From positions 88,980 to 152,979 of the forward strand of contig OKQS01000003.1 of NCBI GenBank assembly GCA_900290095.1: a stretch of DNA of 64,000 nucleotides. The letters run 5' to 3'. The notes beneath the pieces are model-generated. The model did no database searches, had not been told where the DNA came from, and saw only the letters and a list, made by a program, of their open reading frames with translations. Position 1 is the stretch's first letter; the number at the start of each line of letters is the position of its first letter. This DNA is from Khoudiadiopia massiliensis. Its GTDB lineage: Bacteria > Bacillota > Clostridia > Tissierellales > Peptoniphilaceae. A program made the position numbers and the translations under genes. Positions 25,220-35,151 of the stretch are shown here, one piece after another.

Positions 25220-27139
25220 CTAAGTTATTTTATTGAACATATATCGTACTTTATCTATCCGACTATTTGGACGACGGGGCTGGCAAACAGGTTCACCGGT
25301 AGTAACATGGTACCCTTTTAACTCTGTTAAACAAACACTACGTCCATTTGTAAAGAAAGTTAAATCACTACGATATTCTTGAATACACCGAGCAGGGATT
25401 TCTCCACTAAGAATGACCTCATTATTTTTCAATTGAGTGTCTACGATGTTCGCACAATATTTAGGAGCATCGTTGTATGCTCGTGAAAGATATTCCTGTG
25501 GCGCATAAATTTTAAAACTAAGATATGGCTCTAACAATTCTGTTCCAGCTTTTTTTAAGACTTGTTCCAATACAATAGGAGCAAGCATCCGAAAATCTGC
25601 TGGGGTACTAACAGGGCTATAGTATAAGCCATACTTAAAACAGATTTTACAGTCCGTCACATTCCAACCATATAATCCTTGTTCGCAACCATAGCGTATC
25701 CCTTCCATAACTGCATTTTGAAATGATTGATTTAAGTATCCAAGAGAAACCGAGCTCTCATACTGCATTCCACTTCCCAACGGAAGCGGTGATACAGATA
25801 AACCAATGGAAGCCCAGAAAGGATTTGGCGGCACTTCGATGTGAATGGTATATTCTGCATTTTTTAACGGTCTCTCCATATAAATGACTGTAGGCTCTTT
25901 TAGTTCTATCTCCACATGATACTTTTCTTGCAACAGTGCACTAATCACTTCCATTTGTACTTTCCCTAAGAAAGAAAGTATAATTTCATGTGTCGTAGAA
26001 TCCACGTAATATCGTAGAAGCGGATCACTATCTGAGATTTCCAAAAGGGCATCAAGCAACATTTCTCTCTGTTCAGGTTTACTCGGTTCAACAGTTGTTT
26101 GTAGTAGAGGGTGCGGATTTTCAATCTTTTTTCTCTGTGGCAATAGTTTTGTATCTCCAAGAACACTATTTAACTTCAAAAACTCATTTTGCAAAATAAC
26201 AATTTCTCCAGAATAAGCTCTATCAATCTTACATAATTCACCATTTATTGAAGTATACATTTCTGTAACTTTTATTTTTTCTTTTTCTGATACTCTAACC
26301 GAATCTCGTAAATGTAGTACTCCACTATAAAGGCGTATATATGCAAGACGTTGTCTTTTTTTTGTATATTCAATTTTGAAAACATTTCCGCAAAGTTCAG
26401 ACGGACCTCGATGTGTTGATGAATAAAATTTATTAGTAATAACTTCTATAAGGTTATCAATCCCTATATTACTTTTTGCACTTCCATGATAAAGAGGGAA
26501 CAGAGAACAATTCTGAAATCTTATGCTTTCCTCTTGTTCGAGTTCCAATGCTTCTAATGATTTACCGGACATATATTTCTCTAAAAGGTCATCGTTTCCC
26601 TCTATTACCGTATCCCATTGTTCAGATTCGGTAAAGTTCGTCACACACATATTAGGATACAGTTCTACCTTCTGTTTGATTACAATTTCGGCAGAAAGTT
26701 TCTCTTTAATATCCTGATAAACCGTTGATAAATCAATTCCATTTTGGTCAATCTTATTGATAAAAAAGATTGTGGGAATCCCCATTTTCCTAAGTGCATG
26801 AAATAATATACGAGTTTGTGCTTGTACGCCATCTTTTGCAGAAATCAGTAGAATTGCCCCATCTAAAACTGATAATGAACGATATACTTCTGCTAAGAAA
26901 TCCATATGTCCTGGCGTGTCTATGATGTTCACCTTCGTATTTTCCCACTGAAAAGAGGTTATTCCTGTCTGAATTGTAATTCCTCTCTGACGTTCTAAAA
27001 GCGTATTATCCGTCCTCGTTGTACCTTTGTCCACGCTTCCTAATTCTGTAATCGCTCCACTGTTATATAATAAGCTTTCTGTTAAGGTAGTTTTTCCTGC
27101 ATCAACATGAGCTAAAACTCCAATATTAATAATTTTCAT
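25220..27139 (-). CDS. tet(M): Tetracycline resistance ribosomal protection protein Tet(M)
   Basis: GTPase of 639 residues related to elongation factor G; it releases tetracycline from the ribosome using GTP. G1 is AHVDAGKT (10-17), G2 RGITIQTG, G3 DTPGH, G4 NKID; domains II-V follow through to the C-terminal [18 protein letters not shown]. The correct start is ATG 27139, preceded by GGAGG; an in-frame ATG at 27154 would put this site inside the gene. Expression is controlled by the upstream leader with attenuators (27155-27446). Several central residues (around 230-420) differ from the Tn916 reference as I remember it, so this could be a mosaic allele. Confidence 0.98.
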   Translation of the reverse strand: MKIINIGVLAHVDAGKTTLTESLLYNSGAITELGSVDKGTTRTDNTLLERQRGITIQTGITSFQWENTKVNIIDTPGHMDFLAEVYRSLSVLDGAILLISAKDGVQAQTRILFHALRKMGIPTIFFINKIDQNGIDLSTVYQDIKEKLSAEIVIKQKVELYPNMCVTNFTESEQWDTVIEGNDDLLEKYMSGKSLEALELEQEESIRFQNCSLFPLYHGSAKSNIGIDNLIEVITNKFYSSTHRGPSELCGNVFKIEYTKKRQRLAYIRLYSGVLHLRDSVRVSEKEKIKVTEMYTSINGELCKIDRAYSGEIVILQNEFLKLNSVLGDTKLLPQRKKIENPHPLLQTTVEPSKPEQREMLLDALLEISDSDPLLRYYVDSTTHEIILSFLGKVQMEVISALLQEKYHVEIELKEPTVIYMERPLKNAEYTIHIEVPPNPFWASIGLSVSPLPLGSGMQYESSVSLGYLNQSFQNAVMEGIRYGCEQGLYGWNVTDCKICFKYGLYYSPVSTPADFRMLAPIVLEQVLKKAGTELLEPYLSFKIYAPQEYLSRAYNDAPKYCANIVDTQLKNNEVILSGEIPARCIQEYRSDLTFFTNGRSVCLTELKGYHVTTGEPVCQPRRPNSRIDKVRYMFNKIT

Positions 27140-27154
27140 GTGATTTTCCTCCAT

Positions 27155-27241
27155 TCAAAAACCCAAAAGGGCATAAAAATCCCAGTGATAAATACTTTTA
27201 TCACTGGGATTTTTATGCATAACCATAGGTATACAAAGCAT
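27155..27241 (-). CDS. orf12: tet(M) leader peptide (Tn916 orf12)
   Basis: A 28-codon frame (MLCIPMVMHKNPSDKS...) ending two codons before the tet(M) ribosome binding site. The middle of it overlaps the two arms of a perfect 12-bp terminator hairpin (27181-27208). In the accepted Tn916 model, ribosomes that run slowly in tetracycline-poor or charged-tRNA-limited states alter this hairpin and so decide whether transcription proceeds into tet(M). Confidence 0.85.
   Translation of the reverse strand: MLCIPMVMHKNPSDKSIYHWDFYALLGF
27174..27215 (-). terminator. Attenuator hairpin in the tet(M) leader
   Basis: CCCAGTGATAAA (27181-27192) pairs perfectly with TTTATCACTGGG (27197-27208) across a TACT loop, followed on the minus strand by ATTTTTATG. 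It lies inside the leader peptide frame. Confidence 0.85.
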
Positions 27242-27277
27242 ACAGATATTCTCTGGATACTTTAGAATCACATGATA

Positions 27278-27379
27278 AAGGTATTCTTAAACTGGGTACA
27301 AAAAACTAAGCCCTCCTAAAAAAGGACATCCAATTATTTGTTCCCACTATCAAATTGACAGTTTATTTAAGAATACCTT
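27278..27379 (-). promoter_or_regulatory. Long-range inverted repeat and inner terminator of the tet(M) 5' leader
   Basis: AAGGTATTCTTAAA (27278-27291) and TTTAAGAATACCTT (27366-27379) form a perfect 14-bp stem. Between them the minus strand carries a TCCT/AGGA hairpin (about 27311-27327) followed by GGGCTTAGTTTTTT. The first arm (27379-27366) lies within the short upstream leader frame, so translation of that frame would block stem formation. Confidence 0.7.
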
Positions 27380-27386
27380 GCCGCAT
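27363..27386 (-). CDS. Short upstream leader peptide MRQGILK
   Basis: ATG 27386 is followed by six codons and TAA. AGGAG at 27396-27400 is nine bases upstream, an excellent ribosome binding site. Its codons for QGILK are one arm of the long inverted repeat, so it is a likely attenuator sensor and not a functional protein. Confidence 0.65.
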   Translation of the reverse strand: MRQGILK

Positions 27387-27417
27387 ATTTATTAACTCCT
27401 TTTAAATAGATACTTAA

Positions 27418-27446
27418 ATAATAGCACGTAAGAGCATATTTGTAAA
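27418..27446 (-). promoter_or_regulatory. tet(M) promoter
   Basis: On the minus strand, -35 TTTACA (27446-27441), 17-base spacer, -10 TATTAT (27423-27418). The transcript starts about 270 bases before tet(M) and includes both leader frames. Confidence 0.85.
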
Positions 27447-27515
27447 GGAATCTCCAATTTTTTATCAAAGAGAGTACGTGATTACAAAATAGCTGTAATA
27501 ATGTACCAATATTTG

Positions 27516-28433
27516 TTATTCTATAATCTTCCAATTACTCCCGTTCTTTTCAAGTACCAAATCAAATTGAGATACCTGCGTTGCTTTGGTCTGCTGGTCG
27601 ATATACTCCACTGTCAGCGATACCGTGACTTGATTATCCTTACGATTGTGAATAGGATTTACCAGTTCTTGAAAGATGTACTCTTTTCCGATTGGTTTTA
27701 ATATCCCGTCATTCACATAGTAGGAAAGTTCACTGGCTGTCGCTGTAGGATAGAGCTTGAAGAACGTCGTTAAAAACTCATTGATTTCATTGGTTGTAAT
27801 GGAATCAACCGTCCCCTCACTTTCAATGGCTTTTGGTTTATAACTTGATTTCTTAGGTATGTTGGTAATGGTCGGATTCTTAACCAGTACCATATTTCCA
27901 GAACCATCTACATAGACACTCACTATATAAGCAGAGTGGACGGTCTTTGTATTTTCTCCCTCTGTAATGAGCTGGTCTACACTGTAGGTTACATTAAACT
28001 CATTGTCGCCAGTTGGCTCTACCGTCCATATCTGAAATCCTCTTACAGAAGACGATACAGGAATATCTTTGCGTACTGTATCAACATTGAGAGCTTGAAG
28101 TTCATCTGTCAGATAGCCTTTTAGACTTTCCATTCGATTATCAATGGACTTATCGGATTGCTCCCATGAATAGTAGACTTTCGCAAAGTTCTCTACAAAA
28201 TTTTCTACATGATGAGTATCAACGTATTCCTTTTCTATGATAGTTGTTTCGTGAATAGTATGAGTATCTATAGCTGTAAAGTGCTTGAATATCGCAAAGC
28301 TGAAACTAAGCCCTAAAAGTACCCACAAGGCAATCACAACCTTTTTATGAGGATTGACCTTATAGTAGACACGAGGTTTCTTTTCCTTTGGTATCTGTTT
28401 TTCTTTATTCTGATTTTTTCTAAATTTCATCAT
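27516..28433 (-). CDS. orf13: Tn916 Orf13, TcpC-type conjugation protein
   Basis: About 305 residues: a short basic cytoplasmic part (RKNQNKEKQIPKEKKPRVYYKVNP), one membrane helix (about residues 32-52, KVVIALWVLLGLSFSFAIF) and two extracytoplasmic NTF2-like domains as in TcpC. In the family this protein joins the membrane transfer complex. ATG 28433 is favoured because GAAAGGAAG precedes it; the first ATG in the frame (28451) overlaps the stop of orf14 and is an alternative through coupling. Confidence 0.92.
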   Translation of the reverse strand: MMKFRKNQNKEKQIPKEKKPRVYYKVNPHKKVVIALWVLLGLSFSFAIFKHFTAIDTHTIHETTIIEKEYVDTHHVENFVENFAKVYYSWEQSDKSIDNRMESLKGYLTDELQALNVDTVRKDIPVSSSVRGFQIWTVEPTGDNEFNVTYSVDQLITEGENTKTVHSAYIVSVYVDGSGNMVLVKNPTITNIPKKSSYKPKAIESEGTVDSITTNEINEFLTTFFKLYPTATASELSYYVNDGILKPIGKEYIFQELVNPIHNRKDNQVTVSLTVEYIDQQTKATQVSQFDLVLEKNGSNWKIIE

Positions 28434-28447
28434 TAAATCTTCCTTTC

Positions 28448-29449
28448 TCATTGTTTGATTCGTCCTGCTCCCACTAAATGCTGTTGCCAGTAGGGGCTTG
28501 TTAAGTCGGCATAACCGATTGGGTCGCCTGCATGAAACATACGGTTATTGCCAAGGTATATCCCAACATGAGTAATATAAGAGCCAGCGTTATAGGTAGA
28601 ATGAAAGAAAACCAAATCGCCAGCTTGTGCTTCCGATAGTGGGATATGCTGGGTCACATCATATTGCTGTTGTGCGGTTCGTGGTAAGTTAATTCCAGCT
28701 TTTCCATACGTCCATTGTGTCAGTCCGCTACAATCAAAAGAAGTAGTCGGGGAAGCTCCACCGTAAACGTATCGCCAGCCCTCATATTTCAGTGCTTCGT
28801 CCATGATGGCTTGTACCGTATCATCATCAAACTCTGTTGTGACAAGATACTGCGTTACCAGTTGCACATAAAACATATTGCCATAGTTGTATCGCCAGCC
28901 CCCATTGATAGGTATGGCTATGGGATTGGGGTAAGACACTTTTTCGCCACCTGAATACTCTTTTGAGAAACTTTGAGCCAGTTCAAAGGTATATTTATTT
29001 CCACGATTAGCCACATACCCTAAGAAACCACCACCATAATTGTAGGACTGGATAACCGATTCTAAATCTACACTGAGCCTTTCGCTACTGGCTAATAATT
29101 CACTGAAATACTTCACACCTTGCTTAATGGATTCTTCTGTACTCAATGAATTAGGTGGAAGACCGAGGGATTCCGAGGACTGCATAACATCTTCCGCAGT
29201 ACCGCCCGATTCCACCTGTATAATCGCAAGAAGTATGTTGACATATTCTTCAACGCCATATTCTTTGGCATATTTTTCTACCATAGGCTTATGAGCCAGC
29301 ACTTCTGCGGAAACATTCACACCTCCATAATGAATATTGGAAATTCCGCTGTCCTGTTCATCTGAAAATAAAATGGCAACAAACAGAAGCAGTGAGAAGA
29401 CCATCAAGAATAATCCAGAACCACCAATCACTAAAGTTTTCAACTTCAT
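28448..29449 (-). CDS. orf14: Tn916 Orf14, lysozyme-like plus NlpC/P60 cell-wall hydrolase
   Basis: Two-domain peptidoglycan hydrolase of 333 residues that opens the wall for the mating channel. An N-terminal membrane anchor (about 8-30) is followed by a goose-lysozyme-like domain (about 60-180; LLAIIQVESGG carries the catalytic Glu) and an NlpC/P60 endopeptidase (about 215-333) with Cys in FDCSGLTQW, His in THVGIYLG and a further His. The start overlaps the orf15 stop by ATGA. Confidence 0.95.
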   Translation of the reverse strand: MKLKTLVIGGSGLFLMVFSLLLFVAILFSDEQDSGISNIHYGGVNVSAEVLAHKPMVEKYAKEYGVEEYVNILLAIIQVESGGTAEDVMQSSESLGLPPNSLSTEESIKQGVKYFSELLASSERLSVDLESVIQSYNYGGGFLGYVANRGNKYTFELAQSFSKEYSGGEKVSYPNPIAIPINGGWRYNYGNMFYVQLVTQYLVTTEFDDDTVQAIMDEALKYEGWRYVYGGASPTTSFDCSGLTQWTYGKAGINLPRTAQQQYDVTQHIPLSEAQAGDLVFFHSTYNAGSYITHVGIYLGNNRMFHAGDPIGYADLTSPYWQQHLVGAGRIKQ

Positions 29450-31623
29450 GGTTTCTTACCGACTTTCTTAATGGTGGCGGTTTTGATTGGTGGTCTACTT
29501 CTTGTATTTTGTAGTGGTACTCTTTGAACAGTAGACGGACGTTCTTTTGTGATTGGACGTTGTGAAGTTCTATCTGCTGTAGTGGTTGAAGTTGCTGGCT
29601 TTTGAACGGTTTTTTCTTGAACGGTATTGCCTTGGCGTTCCACTTTTGGACTTGAAAAATCGGACTTAACTGCTGGACGCTCTTGTTTGGCTTGTTGAGA
29701 TTCCTTATATGAAGTCTGAATATTAGACTGTTTTGAGGTCTGTTCATCATGATATTGTTCTTGTCTTGTAGTCGGTCTTTCATGAACAGAAGAAGCAGGC
29801 TGTTTTTTCTGTTTGACCTGTTCCATTTCAGAGCGACGCTTCGCAATGGTTTTTCGCCTTTGTTCCTGCTGTTCCTTGCGTCCACTGGCTCTGTCCGCTT
29901 TGGTTTGAGAAATACTACTGGTTAAATCACGGACATTCTCTTTTACTTTGGATTTTCCTTGATATACTGCATATCTTGCATTGGTCGGCAAATCTTTAAC
30001 CTGTTCTTTCAAACCACTAGCAGTGTCTACCATTCTGTCTTTGGTATCAGCTACTGTACCGATGGTTTGACCGATACGTTTTCCAAGTGTTGATTTTTCC
30101 TTTCCGTCTGGTCGGGAGTGATCTGCTTGTGTCCTTGCAGAACTCCCCGAACCCGACTGTCCTTTTTTACCTGTAACAATGGCAGACCCAGCCCCTAGAG
30201 TAGTCATGGAACGTCCAAGTTTCCGCTGTAGACGGTGCATGTGAGCGTGCATAAGCATACGAGGTTTTCTCATCACACGACTTCCCACACTTTGAGAATC
30301 GTTACTCTGTAGAGAAAACATACTCATTAAATCGCCCAGCTTGAAGTAGATTCCTGCAAAGGTCACAATCTGTAGAAAAGCAATCAAAAAGAACGGATAA
30401 CCAGCCGATAAGGTATAGAGCATGGTTGAAATACTAAATGCTGTCGTAATAATCAATGTGATTCCAGCTCGTGTCAAAATGGTATTAAAGAGCTTTGTTA
30501 TGGCTCGTTTTGACATACCATCAAATGATGGAATCATGCTTAAAATAAAGCTCACAGGCAGAAACATAGCATAGATGATAAAAAGTACCTGCGAGAAAAT
30601 CATGATTCCTGTTAATAGGAATACAAATATGGAAATCCCAATATTGAAGACAAATAGGAAGAAGACTGTACCTAAACGGTTAATGGTCTTTGTAATGGTT
30701 AGATTGGTATTGCTTCTGTCTTCAATTTCTTCCGCAACAATTTTTTCTCTGTCTTCGCCATTGTTGGAATCTGGGCTGGTGGAGAGCAGGCTTTCCACAC
30801 GGTCAATACCGATACTTTCAATGTCTGAACTGTTGTATTGAAGCAGTAGCCACGGTTGCTGAACCTGTATGGAAAACAGGCTATCTCTGATTAAGTCCAC
30901 GCTGTCCTTGCCTTGACTATCGGAATGGGGCATGACAATCTTCGTGCCAAGTGATAAACTGGCATTACTGATGTCTGATGAAAAGTCATTGATTTTTTTA
31001 ATGTAGTCGGGAGCGTAGGCAATAAAGGAAGCCGATAGGATAAACACCAGCACAAAATTCATAATGGCATGAATTGCCTTTGTGGTTTCTCTCTTTATCA
31101 GTCCCGTATAGGCAACATAAACCCCAAGAACCAAAATCAAGAGTAAGAGGAATCCAACATAGAAACCCTCTGTTGAAAATCCGTTTGCACTCACACCAGC
31201 TAAGGTCTGCATATTCTTACCAATGGAATCTGCTGTAGCGGAAATGAAGTCTAAGGAATAGGCTTCCTGTACTAAGTAACCTGTCGCATTGGAAACATAC
31301 AAACTGATTGTCCAAATAAAATTGGTAATGGCATATAGTCCATACATGACCTGTTTTCCAATCCCGTCCGACCAGTTCCACGGAAGCCAGCCCCAGCTAT
31401 TATCCACATAAAAATCCAGTTGATAGTTTTCAAGTGGGTATCGGCTGTATTCATTTGCCACATTGACCGTATCATCTACCAAGCCCGCAGCTTGAACCAC
31501 CGTTCCCAGCATGGCTAAAAGAAAAATGGCAATCACAAGTGTGAAAGCCACTGTCATTGCCACTTTACCTAGACGTTTCAGCGTCCAGTTTGATTTTATT
31601 CTGTTTACTATTGATGGTTTCAC
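29446..31623 (-). CDS. orf15: Tn916 Orf15, VirB6-like membrane channel protein
   Basis: Protein of 725 residues with an N-terminal membrane half (about 7-8 hydrophobic segments to residue 430, the first KVAMTVAFTLVIAIFLLAML) and a long charged, Gln/Lys/Ser-rich C-terminal tail (about 450-725) that is probably disordered. It matches the TcpH/VirB6-like component of Gram-positive transfer systems. It is two bases from orf16. Confidence 0.93.
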   Translation of the reverse strand: MKPSIVNRIKSNWTLKRLGKVAMTVAFTLVIAIFLLAMLGTVVQAAGLVDDTVNVANEYSRYPLENYQLDFYVDNSWGWLPWNWSDGIGKQVMYGLYAITNFIWTISLYVSNATGYLVQEAYSLDFISATADSIGKNMQTLAGVSANGFSTEGFYVGFLLLLILVLGVYVAYTGLIKRETTKAIHAIMNFVLVFILSASFIAYAPDYIKKINDFSSDISNASLSLGTKIVMPHSDSQGKDSVDLIRDSLFSIQVQQPWLLLQYNSSDIESIGIDRVESLLSTSPDSNNGEDREKIVAEEIEDRSNTNLTITKTINRLGTVFFLFVFNIGISIFVFLLTGIMIFSQVLFIIYAMFLPVSFILSMIPSFDGMSKRAITKLFNTILTRAGITLIITTAFSISTMLYTLSAGYPFFLIAFLQIVTFAGIYFKLGDLMSMFSLQSNDSQSVGSRVMRKPRMLMHAHMHRLQRKLGRSMTTLGAGSAIVTGKKGQSGSGSSARTQADHSRPDGKEKSTLGKRIGQTIGTVADTKDRMVDTASGLKEQVKDLPTNARYAVYQGKSKVKENVRDLTSSISQTKADRASGRKEQQEQRRKTIAKRRSEMEQVKQKKQPASSVHERPTTRQEQYHDEQTSKQSNIQTSYKESQQAKQERPAVKSDFSSPKVERQGNTVQEKTVQKPATSTTTADRTSQRPITKERPSTVQRVPLQNTRSRPPIKTATIKKVGKKP

Positions 31624-31625
31624 AT

Positions 31626-34073
31626 TTACACCTCTTTTCGCACAGGTGGTCTGGTATCAAAGGCATGGAGCAGTTCTTCAAATACAGGGTGGAACTGTAT
31701 CACACCGACACGACCATATAAATCACTGATAAGGCATTGCCCGTTTTCCAAATCACGCAATCGCTTCTGATTGTTTTCGTCCTCTGGGTCTACACCAAAA
31801 AAGGCTAAGGTCTTTTTAATCTCGTTAAGGTCAGTGGAACGAAATGCAAATTTTAAGCCGAGGTTATTTTTCAGTTTTTCATCTAAGAGGTCGTCTGTAT
31901 TTTGGGTCACGAAATATACCCCAGCGTTCATAGCACGACCAGCCCGAACCAGCTTCATAGATAGTGTTTTTCCTTGTGCTACCTGTAAAAAGCTCCATGC
32001 TTCGTCTAAATCTACAATCTTGAAAATGCTTCGGTCTGTATGGATAAAGTCTAAAGCAAAGGTACTAATGACAATCAGCATAGCAACGGATAAAAGCTCC
32101 ATAGTGGTATATTCCTCAAAGGAAGTTTCCTTGTCGGGAAGTACCAAGTCCGCAACCTGTATAATGTTCAGTTGTTTTTCTAAGCTGATAGACTGCTCCA
32201 CATAACCATTACTGAATAATAAATGTGCAAAGTCATAGTCTGTAAAACTTTCGATATGGTCGGCTATACTGGTACTTAGTGGCGTATTCTCAACCCGTAA
32301 TTCCTCAATCACTTTCATCAACCCTCGTACTTCACTATTGGTTACTGCACGAATGGCTTTTCTAAGGATTGGGAAGCGTTCCCCATCACGAGAGGAAATC
32401 CCCGTAAGGAATGTCAGAATATCAATAGCCAGTGATTCAGAATCTTTGGGATTTTTCATAATCACATAAGGGTCAAGTAAGCCTTTGTTTTTCTCATCAG
32501 AAGTCAGAGTGACGATATTGATTTCATGGGAAATCTCTGGCAAGGTTTCTTTCCATCTGCCACGTTCTGCTTTTGGGTCTACAATCACTGCTTGTGCCCC
32601 ATAAAGCACCGCATAATAGACGATAAGGTTATTCGCAAAGGATTTACCACCACCCAGCGAACCAACAAAAGCCGACGCTAACGCATTGGTTACTGAACCC
32701 TTAACCCCTTGACTGGCAAGAGCAGGTTTCAGATAGACATTGCGTCCAGTATCTAAGCTGTAGCCAACATAAATCCCCTCATTTTCCCCCAGCATTTGAG
32801 TAGCACCAAAACCTAAACCAGCGAGGAAATCAGAGGTCACGTATTGAATATAATCATTCATATAACGCTTGCTGGCAGGTAAAAATTCTTCATGTAAGCC
32901 GAGCATATCCCCAAATGGTCGTACCAGTTTTACGCTTAAATCGTCATAAAAATCTTTCACTTCATTACAACGACGTTTGAGTTCGTCAAGATCATTTGCT
33001 GATACCCTTACCACATAAGACAGCTTGTACATAGATTCCTTGCTTTGGTCTAAATTGGTTTCCAGCTCATTCACACTTTCCAGAGCTTCCGCCACATTGG
33101 AGCTGGTTTCATTATCACTTTGCCAAGCGTGGTTATCCAAGTCTTTCAGTTCTTTCTTTTTATTGCGGACAGTAGATAGGGCTTTACGATTCGCTACAAT
33201 TTCCACATTCATTGACGTATCAATCGGGAATGTAAATTGCTGTTGCTGGTAGTAGAAGATTTCAGAGGACGGGAAGTCCAGTTCTCCGACAATGCTGTTA
33301 ATGGTAAAGTAAGCTACATAGACGGTTTCATCTTCCTGCTGGATTTTCAAATATCGCTGTTTTTCTTCCACCAAACAGCGAGTAGGCTTAATCAAGTCAT
33401 AGTATTTAATCAGCGTTTCATTATCCAGCTTTTTCTTTGATAGATGGTACTCATACTCTTCATAGGCAGTGCCTGTCTGTCCGTAAAGGTGTTCAATCAG
33501 ATAGCCGAAGTCGTCCTTATCTAACCTGCGGATTTTGAAACGACGAGAGATTTTATTTTCTAAGAGCTTTTCCATCTTCTGAAAACGCAGGATTTCATCA
33601 TTACTCATACTAACAAAATCGCCCATCAGCTTATGGTTCACATCATAGACAAAATCAGACAAAGCATTTTTTGCTTCAACGGTAAGACTTTTCATAGAAA
33701 ACTCCTGATCGTTGAGAAGCAACTTAAAGCCGATAAAGAAACGGTAGTTCACTTGATTTTCGCCAATCATGGATATTAAAGCGTCTGTCTGTTGGTCGAT
33801 TTTGTCATAGGCAACCGCTTTGAGCTTGCCAGTGACTTCATTTTTGGAACGCTCTTGTGCAGAACGTATGCTGGATTCTGTACTGATTTGTAAAGCATGA
33901 ATTTTGCCATCACGATTTTGTGCGATAAGCTGTCTGAAAGAATCATGCACTTGTATTTTCTGTTCTGGACTTAGAAATGAGTAATTGTAAGGAACAAGCT
34001 CATAGTAAGCATAACATTCCCCGTCTTTATTCCAGACGAGATTGTTTTCAATGTATTTAATTGGATATGCCAT
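31626..34073 (-). CDS. orf16: Tn916 Orf16, VirB4-like conjugation ATPase
   Basis: ATPase of 815 residues that powers the transfer machine. Walker A is GSLGGGKSFANN (around residue 440); Walker B is in FKIVDLDEAWSFL; VTQNTDDLL follows as in VirB4/TcpF proteins. Start ATG 34073 (MAYPIKYIENNLVW) has AGGAG seven bases upstream and gives the known Tn916 length; the longer frame from 34124 has no such site. It overlaps the end of orf17 by 17 bases. Confidence 0.95.
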   Translation of the reverse strand: MAYPIKYIENNLVWNKDGECYAYYELVPYNYSFLSPEQKIQVHDSFRQLIAQNRDGKIHALQISTESSIRSAQERSKNEVTGKLKAVAYDKIDQQTDALISMIGENQVNYRFFIGFKLLLNDQEFSMKSLTVEAKNALSDFVYDVNHKLMGDFVSMSNDEILRFQKMEKLLENKISRRFKIRRLDKDDFGYLIEHLYGQTGTAYEEYEYHLSKKKLDNETLIKYYDLIKPTRCLVEEKQRYLKIQQEDETVYVAYFTINSIVGELDFPSSEIFYYQQQQFTFPIDTSMNVEIVANRKALSTVRNKKKELKDLDNHAWQSDNETSSNVAEALESVNELETNLDQSKESMYKLSYVVRVSANDLDELKRRCNEVKDFYDDLSVKLVRPFGDMLGLHEEFLPASKRYMNDYIQYVTSDFLAGLGFGATQMLGENEGIYVGYSLDTGRNVYLKPALASQGVKGSVTNALASAFVGSLGGGKSFANNLIVYYAVLYGAQAVIVDPKAERGRWKETLPEISHEINIVTLTSDEKNKGLLDPYVIMKNPKDSESLAIDILTFLTGISSRDGERFPILRKAIRAVTNSEVRGLMKVIEELRVENTPLSTSIADHIESFTDYDFAHLLFSNGYVEQSISLEKQLNIIQVADLVLPDKETSFEEYTTMELLSVAMLIVISTFALDFIHTDRSIFKIVDLDEAWSFLQVAQGKTLSMKLVRAGRAMNAGVYFVTQNTDDLLDEKLKNNLGLKFAFRSTDLNEIKKTLAFFGVDPEDENNQKRLRDLENGQCLISDLYGRVGVIQFHPVFEELLHAFDTRPPVRKEV

Positions 34074-34449
34074 AAAATTCACTCCTAACTGCTGTAATGG
34101 CTTCTTGTGGCTGGTTTCTGCCAAGCGTTACTTTTTTTCCTGCATAGGTCAGCTTTGGTCGCAGTGCATAAGCAATGACAGACTTCAAAAATCCATAAGG
34201 CTTTTTACCATCAAAAGTTTTTGTAGACATAAACCATGTGAAAGCCACAGGAATCCCAAAGTATTTGAGAAATGCTCCCTCTATCATGGAAAGAGGGGGC
34301 AAGTTGCCAAGTATCATCACTGCAAAGAGTGACACGACAAACCATGTCATTTGCGTAAAGGTTATGGGAAACGGAAGTCTAAAATCATTGATAGAATACA
34401 GTACCTTTTCCACAGACCAGATACTGGTATAGCTTCGTATTTTCTTCAT
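34057..34449 (-). CDS. orf17: Tn916 Orf17, TcpE-type conjugation protein
   Basis: Small membrane protein of 130 residues from ATG 34449, with MKKIRSYTSIWSVEKVLYSI at the N-terminus, two central hydrophobic stretches (MTWFVVSLFAVMILGNLPP and the following helix), and the conserved GKKPYGFLKSVIAYALRPK near the C-terminus. This is the TcpE family. AAAGGA precedes 34449. The open frame runs back to 34563, overlapping ardA, but that start has no ribosome binding site. Confidence 0.9.
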   Translation of the reverse strand: MKKIRSYTSIWSVEKVLYSINDFRLPFPITFTQMTWFVVSLFAVMILGNLPPLSMIEGAFLKYFGIPVAFTWFMSTKTFDGKKPYGFLKSVIAYALRPKLTYAGKKVTLGRNQPQEAITAVRSEFYGISN

Positions 34450-34537
34450 GTAATCAATCCTTTCATAAAAAATAGGGGTAGCTGATTGAGCCACCCCGTA
34501 AAATAGAAAATCTGCCAGTAGTAATGTACCGACAGAT

Positions 34538-35035
34538 TTAATAGACGATTTCAAAAATCCCATGATTGGTTGAGATAAACGTTCCTGAAAGGTCTAAATC
34601 CCGACCATAGGCTTGATAATCAATATAGTTTTGAAGACTAGCTGGTACTTCGCCTAAAGCACCCGTTTCTTCAATGTAGTAGCGTGCCACGTCATACATA
34701 TCATCACAATCGGAATGAATGATAATATCCTCTTGATGTTCGCTTAGTTCTTCAATGCTTGAAAAATGAGTGAGCAGAGCAGATAGCTCCGATTGTAATT
34801 CTTCGGGTAATTCCGATACCATTTCCCATAGTCGATTGAGTTCGCCAATGGAAGTGTATTCGTCAACCGTAAAGGGTAACTCGTAGTCATGAATGGCGTA
34901 TTCCTCATATTCATCATTCAAGCCGATTTTCTCTTTGACTTCCTCAAAGTCAATGGGAAAGGTAAACCACGCACCGACCAATTCGCCCTCATTGTATTTG
35001 CCTAAATTCGCAATATAGACTTGCATATCGTCCAT
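34538..35035 (-). CDS. ardA: Antirestriction protein ArdA (Tn916 Orf18)
   Basis: Acidic protein of 165 residues. ArdA is an elongated dimer that mimics bent B-form DNA and blocks type I restriction enzymes, protecting the element as it enters a new cell. The many Asp/Glu residues, YIANLGKYNEGELVGAWFTFP at the start and the motif LSALLTHFSSIEE are typical. AAAGGACG precedes the ATG. Confidence 0.96.
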   Translation of the reverse strand: MDDMQVYIANLGKYNEGELVGAWFTFPIDFEEVKEKIGLNDEYEEYAIHDYELPFTVDEYTSIGELNRLWEMVSELPEELQSELSALLTHFSSIEELSEHQEDIIIHSDCDDMYDVARYYIEETGALGEVPASLQNYIDYQAYGRDLDLSGTFISTNHGIFEIVY

Positions 35036-35151
35036 ATATTCACGTCCTTTCTTTGTAGAGATTCAAAAATCCCTACCGCACTTCGTTTGGTGTACCATTC
35101 CTTTGCGGAACATAAGAAAACCACTTATATTCCACAAAAGAACGGTTTTAT

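Noticed and set aside
27140..27154. Tet(M) start five codons upstream
   Set aside because: The extra codons are the ribosome binding site itself.
29358..29885. 175-codon minus-strand frame across the orf15/orf14 boundary
   Set aside because: Lies in another frame of two well-identified Tn916 genes, low-complexity composition.
34450..34563. Longer N-terminus for Orf17
   Set aside because: No ribosome binding site at 34563, overlaps ardA, while ATG 34449 has AAAGGA and fits the TcpE family start.
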